Shown piece by piece: positions 11,892 through 22,319 of a DNA stretch of 64,000 bases. A program made the translations under genes and the position numbers. Source of the stretch: Alviniconcha marisindica (Eukaryota > Mollusca > Gastropoda > Provannidae); contig JABMCL010000570.1 of the NCBI GenBank assembly GCA_018857735.1, forward strand, positions 75,001-139,000, in the 5' to 3' direction. The notes beneath the pieces are model-generated. The model was given only the letters and a program-made list of their open reading frames with translations. It was not told the DNA's origin and made no database searches. Positions within the stretch are counted from its first letter, which is position 1. Every line of letters begins with the position of its first letter.

Positions 11892-12762
11892 CTGTTACAA
11901 GCAACAGAAGAAGAAAAAAACTGTTCCATGACAAGTTGAAGCCTCTCATGCACTGAGCAAACCTGATGAGAACAGAGAAAAAGTTTGAAACCTACATCAC
12001 ATGCTCAGTCACTTGATGGTGACATCACATTCTGTGGTTTCCCATAGCAACTGATCATGCATCATGTGTTACATGACACTGATCAAAAGTGGATCACAGC
12101 CTTTACCAAAACCACCATCATATTTGGACAAGCAACACACATCTGAGTTGCTAGGGTTGTGTGACAACAGAAGATCATGGGAACCACTTAACAAAACTAC
12201 TATCATATCCGGGTATGCCTGCTCCATCGGAGTTGCTATGGTCGCACAAGGACAATCATAGGAACCACATACCAAAACTACTATCATATCTGGCTGAGCC
12301 AGCTACATCGGAGTTGCTATGGTTGTGTGAGGACAATCATAGGAACCACATACCAAAACTACTATCATATCTGGCTGAGCCAGCTACATCAGAGTTGCTA
12401 TGGTTGTGTGAGGACAATCATAGGAACCACTTACCAAAACTACTATCATATCTGGTGAGCCAGCTACATCGGAGTTGCTATGGTCGTGCAAGGACAATCA
12501 TAGGAACCACATACCAAAACTACTATCATATCTAGGTGAGCCAGCTACATCGGAGTTGCTATGGTTGTGTGAGGACAACCATAGGAACCACTTACAAAAC
12601 TACTATCATATCTGGGTGAGCCAGCTACATCGGAGTTGCTATGGTTGTGTGAGGACAATCATAGGAACCACTTACCAAAACTACTATCATATCTGGGTGA
12701 GCCAGCTACATCGGAGTTGCTATGGTTGTGTGAGGACAGAAGATCATGGGAATGCACCATAC
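11892..12762 (-). other. SH2B: SH2B intron 4
   Basis: The donor GTATGG lies at 12762 and the acceptor TTGTAACAG at 11892. Much of the intron is an 81-bp minisatellite (12160-12750) that copies the intron's own 5' splice-site region. Confidence 0.85.
12160..12750 (-). repeat. 81-bp minisatellite with repeated splice-donor-like sites
   Basis: In gene orientation each unit of about 80-81 bases contains TTTTGGTAAGTGGTTCC or TTTTGGTATGTGGTTCC, then TATGATTGTCCTCACACAAC, then CATCGGAG-complement and GCTGGCTCACC blocks. The sequence after the real exon 4 donor is GTATGGTGCATTCCCATGAT followed by CTTCTGTCCTCACACAACC. This is the same series with small differences, and the most distant unit keeps CCCATGATCTTCTG. 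About seven units carry a GTAAGT or GTATGT donor-like core. Confidence 0.85.
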
Positions 12763-12861
12763 TCCAGGGCCGTGTGGCAGGGCGGGGTGGAATGTCTGGG
12801 GTGGAGTTACCCAGACTGCCTTGCGATGAACTGCGCTGGGCTGCTGTGATCTGACTGGTCT
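12763..12861 (-). CDS. SH2B: SH2B adaptor, exon 4 (Pro-rich linker)
   Basis: Residues 331-363 plus one base of codon 364. The acceptor GTGGTTCCAG precedes AG, which completes Glu331 with the G from exon 3. The donor is TGGA|GTATGG. The exon encodes QGSLGNSTPDIPPRPATRPW, a Ser- and Pro-rich linker between the PH and SH2 domains of the kind present in SH2B proteins. The short PPRP run is a possible SH3 ligand, which is inference. Both junction phases fit the neighbouring exons, the main reason to accept a segment with little sequence conservation. Confidence 0.82.
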
Positions 12862-13528
12862 CTGGAACCACAGTTGGAAAACAACATGTTCACGAAGATG
12901 AGAGCACAAGCAGGCCCACTGGTAACATAATGCAGTCGACTCCACAATGGAGAGATCTGTATGCACAGTCAACCAAGTAGGTCGTATCAGAGGGAAAAAC
13001 TAAACTCATCAAACAGCAAGCTACAGTCTGATTCATCATTCATGACACAGGTCCCTTTATGTCTGTGGAAGAATGGGACTAAAACAAAACAAAAAAGGAG
13101 AAATAAGGAAAACTATATTCCCAGCAGCAGACAAAGCATCAAAAGTGATATTCTGAACTGCTCCAGGCGCAAAAGATGGATCCTTGCATAGCTCTAGATT
13201 CTCCACACAGGGACAGCTCAGGGATAGCTCAGTGCCAGTGGCAGAGAGCCAGACTTGTGATAAAAAGGTTGCAGGTTCAAGTCCAGGCAGGAGTGGCAAG
13301 AGAATTTTACTCTCCAGGCTCATGTTCCAGTACTGATTCTTATTTTGGTATCCATTCCACCCCAACCCCCCTCCCCACCCCCAGTGTTACCACAGCAGCA
13401 TATAAAAGATCTTGGAAACCGCATTACGTCTTAAACCAAATGAAGATGACTCTCCAATGAACAAGAAAAAATGCTAGAGGCACATGCACTTGGACTTGCC
13501 ACCCTCAACAAACCTTAGAAAAACTGAC
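12862..13528 (-). other. SH2B: SH2B intron 3 with a SINE insertion
   Basis: The donor is GTCAGT and the acceptor TTCCAG. A tRNA-derived SINE (13208-13400) sits inside in the opposite orientation to the gene. Confidence 0.8.
13208..13400 (+). mobile_element. tRNA-derived SINE, family S3
   Basis: The head reads GGGATAGCTCAGTGCCAGTG (A-box region) and GTTGCAGGTTCAAGTCC (B box), the internal Pol III promoter layout of a tRNA. It is followed by a non-tRNA body ending near CCATTCCACCCC. No intact cloverleaf is expected, so this is not a tRNA gene. Only one copy was seen in the window. Confidence 0.7.
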
Positions 13529-13575
13529 CTTTTCTCTCTATCGACCCAGAAGGAGCAGTGGGTAACCTCGGGCGC
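13529..13575 (-). CDS. SH2B: SH2B adaptor, exon 3 (47-nt microexon)
   Basis: A 47-base exon lies between acceptor CCTTTTCTCAACAG and donor AAAAG|GTCAGT. It completes codon 315 (AT|G), encodes RPRLPTAPSGSIERK, and leaves one base (G) for Glu331. The phase fits both neighbours, and skipping it would break the frame. It extends the PH-SH2 linker. No family motif is visible, so the call rests on the splice sites, the polypyrimidine tract and the frame. Confidence 0.75.
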
Positions 13576-14483
13576 CTGTTGAGAAAAGGAAAAACAATCA
13601 CTACATTTCTGACCCACAAATGAGCAGTAATAAAAAGCAAACTCACACACACAGGAACACACAATTGATCAGCCAATGATGTAGTAAAGGTGCATCACAG
13701 CTGTGACTTCAAAAAGTGGAAGAACAAAATTGGCACTGGCAACAAAGTACAATACTAGGAATCCTGTATTTTACTGTCACCTAAAAACAAATTTAAAAAA
13801 AACAAAAAACTTTTCCATCTCCATTTTTCTTTAAATCAAAGGTGAACAGCTATTGATCTGTTTAAAGTGACGCAAGGCCAACAACTGAATTAAAACTTAG
13901 AAAATAATCATCAATAAAATAAATAACAGTGTGCTTTCAATCCATAAAATGAATCATACAATAAATAAATCACTGAACAGACACAGACACTAAGTGAAGC
14001 TTAGAAAACAATCAGCAACAAAAATTAAACAAACAACTTTTTTTACCAATAAAATAAACAATTCTAGGTCGGAGCGTTGAAGAAGAAATAAAACAAGTAC
14101 GTAATTAATTGTTGAGGTGTTATATTTAGATCTGGAAGACTTTAAACAGAGTAAATCCAACAGGAAAAATGAAACAAAACAAAAACAGAGTAAATCTAAC
14201 AGGAAAAAAAAAAGAAAACAAGAGAGAGAGAGAGAGAGAAAAAGAAAAGAAAAGAGGAGAGGTGATGACCTGATTCTTAATGTCCTCGGATGTCAGGTGA
14301 CATATTACTTATTAAGGACAAGCAAAATGAGAGTCCTACTCCCTTCATAAAGAGCCTGTTGGGTGCATCAGCACCCCCTGGAGCCAAATCCAATTTTTGG
14401 CCCACAATGGCAATACTAAGTTTATAACTTATTTAATAAATTAATAAATAATTCAATAAATAAACCACAGAAGAGACACTGAC
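13576..14483 (-). other. SH2B: SH2B intron 2
   Basis: The donor is CCAT|GTCAGT and the acceptor TTTTCTCAACAG. The intron is AT-rich, with a short (GA)n run at 14224-14239 and a partial dispersed-repeat end (CTTAATGTCCTCGGATGTC) at about 14276. Confidence 0.75.
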
Positions 14484-14716
14484 ATGGCAGCAGCCACTTC
14501 CTCGGAGGACACGGACTCTGCAGCAGGGACAATGCACTGCTGGATGGCATGAAGCCACAGTCGCAGTTCCATGGCATCCGGCGCCTCAATCACATACTCC
14601 AAGGGGCCGTCACCCTTCAGCACCAGCGTGTTCTCCCGGTCTGGCATCTCCAGTGCCGACGTTTCCCGCACCTGCTGTATCAGCATGCAGAACAGTCCAT
14701 TCCTGGGCTTCAGCGA
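14484..14716 (-). CDS. SH2B: SH2B adaptor, exon 2 (PH domain second half)
   Basis: Residues 238-314 plus two bases of codon 315. The acceptor CCTGTGTTTCAG precedes TCG in phase 0. The exon encodes GLFCMLIQQVRETSALEMPD, RENTLVLKGDGPLEYVIEAP and DAMELRLWLHAIQQC, matching the second half of the SH2B PH domain, including the C-terminal helix Trp (Trp291). The domain is expected to bind membrane phosphoinositides, as in the family. The donor CAT|GTCAGT is not the commonest form, but the same GTCAGT serves exons 3 and 5. The acceptor region is repeated many times in the adjoining intron. Confidence 0.93.
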
Positions 14717-14729
14717 CTGAAACACAGGA

Positions 14730-15200
14730 AACAAACAGGGCTTTATCAACTGAAACATAGGAGGGGGAAGGGCTTCACCAACTGAAACACAGTCAAAAAT
14801 GGGGGTTTTGCAACTGAAACACAGGCAAAAATAGGGCATCACCAACTGAAACACAGTCAAAAAAGGGGCTTCACCAACTGAAATGCAGACAAAAACAGGG
14901 TTTCACCAACTGAAACACAGTCAAAAACAGGGGACTGGCAACTGAAATGCAGGCAAAAATAGGGCATCACCAACTGAAACACTGCCAAAAACAGGGCTTC
15001 ACCAACTCAAAACATTGCCCCAAACTGGGTATCACCAACTGAAATGCAATCAAAAAAGGGGCTTCACCAACTGAAATGCAGACAAAAACAGCATTTCACC
15101 AAGTGAAACACAGGCAAAAAGCAGGGCTTCACCAACTGAAAACAGTCAAAAGCGGGGCTTTGGAGGCTAAAACAGTCAGAAGGGGGCATCACTGAGCAAA
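14730..15200 (-). repeat. 32-bp minisatellite made of 3' splice-site copies
   Basis: In gene orientation the unit is about GACTGTGTTTCAGTTGGTGA then AGCCCCTGTTTTT, 32 bases, with 13 or so copies (plus-strand CAACTGAAAC or variants near 14748, 14777, 14810, 14843, 14875, 14907, 14939, 14971, 15037, 15069, 15099 and 15133). The true exon 2 boundary reads CTGTGTTTCAGTCGCTGAAG then CCC. The repeats match the last bases of the intron and about 12 bases of exon. The array lies immediately upstream of the real acceptor. Confidence 0.88.
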
Positions 15201-15271
15201 ACAGTCAAAAACAGGCCAAAGGGTCACATTCACCACTGACTGTACTGGGGACTTTAATAATTTATGATTGA

Positions 15272-15347
<76 letters not shown>

Positions 15348-15738
15348 CACACGCACACACATGTATTATTACATACACATGTATTATTACATACACATGC
15401 ATGCACACATACAAATGTATTCATTTGAGACCAAGAGTGTGAGGCATAAGAAGAAGAGATGATCAGCCTGTGTCTTAGACAGCAGTGGCCCAGTGGTTAT
15501 GGTATCAGTAAATACTGGGATTGAGCTTAGGCTTGCAAGCTGATGCATCTTTTCTTCCAAATTCATTGTAACCGATGATTATACAGATATAATTTCCAAT
15601 TTCCAGTGACAGGTGACAGCTGAAACCATTAGCAGACTGGCAACAACAGCAGTGTGTAGCAGGTGGTGGATGCAAAGTTGTTACCCCCCTCCACACACAC
15701 AGCACATCTTACCACACAATCTCTGTTCCTATTCCCCC
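15201..15738. repeat. Microsatellites and possible tRNA-like remnant in intron 1
   Basis: There is a compound (CT)n/(CA)n/(GCAC)n block at 15271-15361. At 15484-15530 the string CAGTGGCCCAGTGGTTATGG looks like a decayed tRNA-type A box, but no B box could be placed, so I do not call a SINE. Confidence 0.6.
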
Positions 15739-15763
15739 CCCCCCCCCCCCCCCCCCCACACAC

Positions 15764-15828
<65 letters not shown>

Positions 15829-16705
15829 CTTTACACACTACCCTCTTCCCCAACCACACTCCCCCCCCCCCACTTCTCTTCTCTCCTCTCTCACCTTTAC
15901 ACACTACCCTCTTCCTTCCAACCACACCTCTCCTCCCCCTCCACACACACACTCTCTTTCTATCTCTCCTCTCCTTACACACTATCCTCTTCCAACCACA
16001 CTCTCCCCCCCCCCTCCCCTCCACACACACACTTCCTCTTTTCTATCTCCCTCTCTCCTTTACACACTACCCTCTTCCTTCCAACACACTCTCTCCCTCC
16101 CCCCCACACACAACAACTTCTCTATCTCCTTCTCTCCTTTACACACTACCCTCTTCCTTCCAACCACACACTCCCCCCCCCCCCCACACACACACACACT
16201 TCTCTTTCTCTCTCCTCTCTCCTTTACACACTACCCTCTTCCTTCAACCACACTCCCCCCCCCCCCCCCACACACACACTTCTCTTCTCTCCCTCTCTCC
16301 TTTACACACTACCCTCTTCCTTCCAACCACACTCTCTCCCTCCCCCCCACACACACACTTCTCTTTCTATCTCCCCTCTCTCCTTTACACACTACCCTCT
16401 TCCTTCCAACCACACTCCCCCCCCCCCCCCCCCCCCCACACACCACTTCTCTTGCTCTCTCCCTCTCTCCTTTACACACTACCCTCTTCCTTCCAACCAC
16501 ACCTCTCTCCTCTCCCCTCCACACACACACACTTCTCTTTCTATCTCCCTCTCTCCTTTACACACTACCCTCTACCTTCCAACCACACTCCCCCCCCCCC
16601 CCCCACACACACACACCTTCTCTTGCTCTCTCCCTCTCTCCTTTACACACTACCATCTTCCTTCCAAGCACACTCTCTCTCTTCCCCCCCCCCCCCCCCC
16701 CCCCC
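15739..16705 (+). repeat. Polypyrimidine minisatellite, about 11 units
   Basis: Units of roughly 75-100 bases repeat (C)n, (CA)n, TTCTCTTTCTATCTCCCTCT, CTCCTTTACACACTACC and CTCTTCCTTCCAACCACAC. Nearly the whole kilobase is C, T and A on the plus strand, so SH2B pre-mRNA would carry a G/A/T-rich block. Long open frames on both strands, up to 473 codons, come from this composition and are not genes. Confidence 0.92.
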
Positions 16706-17404
16706 CCCCAAAGCGGAGATCTCTGGGGAAGAAGTTAAGTCCAGAAAAGGCCTCCTTTACACCTTCCTCACAGGGTTTATACAGTCTACTAGTACTACAA
16801 TCAAAGATTGTACAGCTAAAGCATGCGTGGCTAGCTATGGATAGGGTCTTTGCTGCAGGCTACAATCACGCCCGGAGACAGGGCAGAGCATGGATCTTGT
16901 TGTGGCAGTGGACTAAGGAGACGTCAGTCCGCCTGATTGTTTTGCTTTTTAAAAAAAGGGGGGGGGGGGGGGGAGGAAAAGGTCAAAACAAGTTCTGGCT
17001 GTCTCCAGTTTTTGTTGTGGGGCGCGGGCTGTGAAAATACCCCCGGGGTCGCGTAACAGCGGCCGTTTCAGCTCTTCATGGTGGGTGGCAGTGGCAGTGG
17101 CAGCATGCTCGTTTAACCCTTTCCTGCCAAAGAATGAGAGCTGCTGATGTAATTCCCTTTCCTCCCCCCCCCCCCAAAAAAAAAAAAAAAACTCACACAC
17201 AACAACAATAACTCGCTGACAAGTTATCCCAACCAGAAACGTGCATTTTCTAGAGGCATGGTGTCTCTTCTGAGCATGCGTAAAGAGAACAGTGAGAATT
17301 CGAGCAGGACCTTCATCGACGCCTCTGCGGTAGCTGGTAAACACTTCGCCATGACGTCATGCGGTGTCATGAGGGCAAGGGAAGAGTTAAAACCAGAGTG
17401 TCTG
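16706..17404. other. Intron 1 sequence with G and C tracts
   Basis: It contains a G tract at 16957-16972 and a C/A tract at 17164-17190. No exon was recognised. Confidence 0.4.
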
Positions 17405-17580
17405 ACGTGGTGAAGTGTTGCTTAATGTCCTCAGATGTCAGTTGACATATTAGGGACAAGTTGTGACCAATGCCGAAGCACGGTTCAATAATTCTTTACG
17501 TCCACGGAAACCAGAAGGCTCGTTAGGACGGACAGCCCAGGACGTCCACCTCGACTCTCACACAGCTCCTGAACTATGAG
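17405..17580 (-). repeat. Dispersed repeat D, inverted near full-length copy
   Basis: Read on the minus strand it runs from AGGAGCTGTGTGAGAGTCGA through GTGGACGTAAAG to GAGGACATTAAGCAACAC, matching 427-585 block for block. The internal palindrome GTCAGTTGAC is present. Confidence 0.75.
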
Positions 17581-17956
17581 TGTCTGACCCAAGGATGGTT
17601 GGGGAAGGGGGGGGGGGGGCAGAACTGTACCTAACGTTACGCTGTCACCATTGAAATGGTTCTGCATTAAGTTGGCCTGCATTTTAATCTTTCGTTAATT
17701 GTATTATATTACTGTGAGGGGCAAAGGCGCAAGACAGTGTCAATAAACCCCCGAAGAAAGCTGCAGATACGAGAGCACTTCAGTGGATTTGGATGTCTAT
17801 CCGGACATGTGCAAGACACGGTCACAAGTACCCTACAGTCAACACGAAACGGGTTATATATATAACGTAAACATCTTACGTAAACACTTAACAGGTATAT
17901 ATATGGCATCTTATATGATCAAGGCTATCTTCTTTGCCTCCTTCGTCCCAGACTAG

Positions 17957-18089
17957 ACTCCAAGCACTGGTTTACGACATCTTTCCTTCAAGGATGGGGG
18001 GTGCCGGAAAGCGATGCCCGGAGTGTGCCCTCGTCCCACACTCCGAGCATCGCTTGAAGGAAGGATGCGGTAAACTAGTGCTTGGAGTT
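17957..18089. repeat. Palindromic element related to the 36 kb satellite
   Basis: The left arm has CTCCAAGCACTGGTTTAC and GGAAAGCGATGCCCGGAGTG. The right arm repeats them inverted: CACTCCGAGCATCGCTT and GTAAACTAGTGCTTGGAG. The centre is CCCTCGTCC. The same blocks form the 81-bp tandem array at 36166-36890 and a broken copy at 52907-52945. Confidence 0.75.
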
Positions 18090-18227
18090 TGCCCTCGTCC
18101 GTGTAGAGTGTCCGATTTCAACCATTCGAAGACTCTCGCCACTTTTTAGAGCATGCAAGGTCATATTTGGTGTTTCCATAATCGACCGAACTCTGGACTC
18201 CGGGATCTTTAACACGCGTCGTGTTAA

Positions 18228-18303
<76 letters not shown>
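18228..18303 (+). repeat. (GT)n microsatellite
   Basis: About 38 uninterrupted GT units precede a dispersed repeat D copy. Confidence 0.95.
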
Positions 18304-18304
<1 letters not shown>

Positions 18305-18366
18305 CATGCGTATATACACACAGGGGCGGGGGGGGGGTATAGTCTCGTCCCTCGTTCGAAGGACTT

Positions 18367-18537
18367 TTCAGAGTTCAGGAGCTGTGTGAAAATCGAGGTG
18401 GCCGTCCTGGGCTCCCCGTCCGAATGAGCCTTCTGGTTTCTGTGGACGTAAAGCAACAGAGAACCATGCTTACGCATTGGTCACAGTTTGTCCCTAATAT
18501 ATACATATCAACCGACATCAGAGGACATTAAGCTCTA
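18367..18537 (+). repeat. Dispersed repeat D, direct copy
   Basis: It has the same block order as 427-585: CAGGAGCTGTGTGAAAATCG, GTGGACGTAAAG, CATTGGTCACAG and GAGGACATTAAG. Confidence 0.75.
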
Positions 18538-18960
18538 CATCATCGAAGGACTTTTGTCGAGTCTGCACACTTAGTAATATCGGGGGCAGGCGAGAAATGC
18601 CTAGCAAGGAGCACGTAACGGTCACCCCCATCCATGTGGCGGCCGCGCTCGAGCGAGCAAAACCCTTTGGCTTTGGGGAAAAGGCTTTGGCTTTGGCTGG
18701 GCAGCCGACTCCCCTGACCCCCAACCCCCTTCACCTTTGTCGTGTAGTAAGTAGTGTTCACATTCACCTTTGTCATGTAGTAAGTAGTGTTCACAAAACC
18801 TCCTGTTCAACTTTCACTGCTCTGCTCCGTGGTGCCGGCAGTAAACATTGCCCAAGAAAGCTGCCCTTGTAATTAGGGCATGAGAGCACTTGGTATTTGG
18901 ACCTATCCGGACACGTGCTAAACACGGTCACAAGTACTCCACGGCAAACACTATAAACAG

Positions 18961-18964
<4 letters not shown>

Positions 18965-19027
<63 letters not shown>

Positions 19028-19711
19028 TTCGATGATTTATATATAATATTTATAGGCATCTGACATCAACGTGATTAAAGTATGACCGCCTCTGAATTAA
19101 TGTTATTTGGTGGAGAGTTAAAAAACAACGAAAAAACAAAAAACAATTACGGTCTACTGGCAGGTTATTCCCAGTAAATCACACTGTTGCATCAGTCAAT
19201 GGAGCATTGATTTCCGTGTCATCAAAGAATCGTTGATTTTAATTTTTATCGTGGATTAAACTTTTTCGATTTTGTTTTTGTTTTTTCTTTTCTGTTTAGG
19301 TTTTTTGTTTTGTTTTGTTGTTGTTTAGTTTGGTGGCGATGCATGGATTATCTTCTTCTCTTCTTTTCAAGCCATTAAATTTATTATACATGAATGATCC
19401 GTTCATTCCGTTTTTATATAATTATGTTGCGTGAATGGTATTTTGCCGAGCACTTTAAATAAATCAGCAGCTAATTTGGGGAACTGGGCAAGTTAACACG
19501 CACACTTAGTCAGACAAGGAAGTCTATCCTGTTACTGGTATTGACAGCAATACGGTACACACCGCAGACGGCGTCAACCTTGTTACTGGTATTGATAGCA
19601 ATACGCTATACACTGTAGACGGCGTGCTCAAATGATGACAGTGTCACAATTCAAACATTCAGACAAATCGATTCAACCGACTCCAGCTTCTATGATTTTT
19701 TAGTGCAAGTT

Positions 19712-19757
<46 letters not shown>

Positions 19758-19910
19758 TCTCTGTGATGAGTATTAAAGTTCAAATTTTTTTCAAAATCTC
19801 TCTCCTCTCTCTCTCTTGATGAGTATTAAACACTCTCTCTCTCTCTCTCTCTCTGATGAGTATTAAACTTCCTCTCTCTCTCTCTCTCTCTCTCTCCTTG
19901 GATGAGTATT

Positions 19911-19957
<47 letters not shown>

Positions 19958-20030
19958 GCCGTCGTGTGATGGTATGGGTAAGAGTCAAATCTCTCTCCCT
20001 CTCCCTCTCTCTTCTCTCTCTCTTCTTTCT

Positions 20031-20094
<64 letters not shown>

Positions 20095-20095
20095 G
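18965..20095. repeat. Microsatellite-rich part of intron 1
   Basis: It holds (TA)n at 18965-19024, a two-copy 54-bp direct repeat (GTTACTGGTATTGACAGCAA) at 19528-19622, (CT)n runs at 19715-19960 punctuated four times by GATGAGTATTAAA, and (CA)n at 20034-20093. The GATGAGTATTAAA spacing makes this a compound tandem repeat. Confidence 0.85.
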
Positions 20096-20409
20096 TGGCA
20101 AAAACAGACACAAAAGGGGGAGTGGGGTGAGTGGTTAATTGGGGCTAAGGAGTGCCCCACCGACAGTGAAGCTATGATAAACAGCCCCATCCAACCCCCC
20201 ACCTTCTCTTCAACGGTTTGACTTTCAAGAGCACAACAACATGGCCCAGCGGGTGTGATTAGAGCAGCAGATAAAGCCTAGTGGCCATAACCATGATCAC
20301 ACACACACGCACACCGCACAGAGGACCGGCACAGCAACAGTGACAGAGTGCATCAACCCCTAGCTGATGTTGATTGGCGCCAGTTCACTGAAGTCGACAG
20401 GCCCTCGGT

Positions 20410-20533
20410 ACAAGTTGTGTGTGTGTGTGTGGTGGGGGGGGGATGCACGTGCTTGCGTATGTGTGTGTGAGTACGTGCGTGTGTAAATGCTTCATGTTCT
20501 CTGTGCTTAAAAAAAAAAAAAAGCTCCCAGTTC

Positions 20534-20586
<53 letters not shown>

Positions 20587-20606
20587 CATGCAGCATGCGT
20601 GCGTAA

Positions 20607-20644
<38 letters not shown>

Positions 20645-20690
20645 GGGGGGAGGGGAGAGAGAGAGAGAGACAGACAGAGATACAGTCTCA
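20410..20690. repeat. (GT)n and (GA)n microsatellites
   Basis: (GT)n runs lie at 20415-20430 and 20538-20583, followed by (GA)n at 20621-20671. No gene is present. Confidence 0.9.
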
Positions 20691-21195
20691 GTAAATGCAG
20701 ATCTATCTCTGTACATTCCGGCTCCATGACCTGTGCTAGTCCCTGTTACAGTGGTGCAGTGTTCCAACATTGAGAGGTGGTGGGTGGGACAGACCGACAG
20801 ACAGCACCTACAATTTTCATGTATTCACTGAAATATCCAAACGCAAATGAGAACTATTACGATCCTCTTCATAGTGCATTCTGGTTTCCAACTGGAAGTC
20901 CCAAGAAACACAAGAGCAGCAAAATGTTGTCAACTCAGGTTCATAACTTGGAAATATTTCTCATAATCTAAATATTGTTTCTAACTCTTCTGCAATATAT
21001 ATTTTTATACTTCGAAAGTGACGTTTCTAAATTCAGCCGTGAGCTTACAGTTTTACAGAATTTATTTTATTGGTTTCTCTTGAATAGTTTCTGAGAAAAT
21101 ACCGACCCTGTGTCACATTTTTCTCCACACCAGGAACAAGTCACTTACTTGATATAACAATGTCAACTGTCATAGTCACACACACACACTTTAGT

Positions 21196-21410
21196 GGGCC
21201 GGTGTGGCCTAGCGGTGTGGCGTTAGGCTGGTATGAAGCAGAAGGGCCGCGGCTCGATTCCGCTTCGGTTCTCCTCTCTTCAAAAAGGTTGTGGTGTGTG
21301 GACACTGTCTTGTGACTTTGTCCCTCACAATTAACTAAACACTAAAATGTCTCTCATCGCTGCCCATCTTAATGCAGGAGTCAGGTGACAGTGTAGCGAC
21401 ATGTATATAA
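21196..21410 (+). mobile_element. tRNA-derived SINE, family S1
   Basis: The head is GGTGTGGCCTAGCGGTGTGG (A box) with GGCTCGATTCCGCTTCGG (B box). The body contains GTGGACACTGTCTTGTGACT, CTCATCGCTGCCCATCTTAA and CAGTGTAGCGA. The same body occurs at 34606, 40338 and 41000. It lies in SH2B intron 1, opposite to the gene, and lacks the 3' tail module of the other copies. Confidence 0.85.
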
Positions 21411-21869
21411 AATTCTTCTTTTTTCTTCTTCTAAAAAACTCACCACTCAACTACCCATTACTAAAAATAACTCCTTGTCGTCGGTAATGTTATTCAGATA
21501 CTGGTTCGTACCGGATTGTAAAAGAGTAATAAAGACAACCGGCATATTAAATACTACTGCAGTGTGGAGGGGAGAAGAAGAAAAAGGAGGAAATGGACCC
21601 TGAACGCTTCCATCGAATCATCGAATGCATGTGTGTGAGTCTTGACAATGTAAATCCACTAAAGGATGGAGCGGAGGGCGGATGGGGGGTGGGAAAAAGG
21701 GCAGGGGGAGTGATGGGTGTGGAGGGGACTGAAGAGAACATTCACCAGCTGAATTCTTAGCAGACACAAAAACTGTCTACCGAAACAAAAAAAAGTCAAG
21801 TTTCTAGGAAACCCTCCGTTAAAAACTGTCCACCGAAGAAAAGCCTCCACTCCACCCATTCAGATCTTG

Positions 21870-22020
21870 AATCTTCAAACAAGGGAGATAATTAGCTCCA
21901 GAAAGACGTCACACAAACACAACAATGACCTGAGTCGCCTACGATAATTCTCACCTGGCATGCGGGTATATTAATACAAGCTACATAAACTCCACCAGAG
22001 GTACTTCCTCTGGTTTATTA
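21870..22020 (+). repeat. Truncated copy of MITE M2
   Basis: CAAGGGAGATAATTAGCTCC, then GACCTGAGTCGCCT and ACATAAACTCCACCAGAGGT, match the left arm and internal unit of the element at 50056-50391. Confidence 0.6.
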
Positions 22021-22319
22021 AGATCTTGGTTCGTACCTGCTGGTAAAGCAAAAATAAAGACGGCCACCAAGATTTAAAACTTACTGCAGTGCGGGTGGGG
22101 AAAAGAGGAAAAGAAGGAAAGAAAGAACTAAGAAGGAAGAAAGAAAAAGAAAAAAGGACCCTGAACAACACTTACATCCAATGGCAGCGCGTTTCACCTA
22201 CCCCACCCCAACCAAAGTGGTGACTCATAGACGACTGTGGTGGAATTCAAAACAAGTTCCCCAAGTATCCCAACACAGAAGCAGGCTGTAGCGTAGTGTG
22301 CACGCGCATACTTCAAGCT

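Noticed and set aside
13176..13460. 94-codon plus-strand frame
   Set aside because: It overlaps the S3 SINE inside SH2B intron 3 and shows no domain.
15613..17034. 473-codon open frame rich in Pro, Thr, His and Leu
   Set aside because: It spans a polypyrimidine minisatellite, and the openness follows from C/T/A composition without stop triplets.
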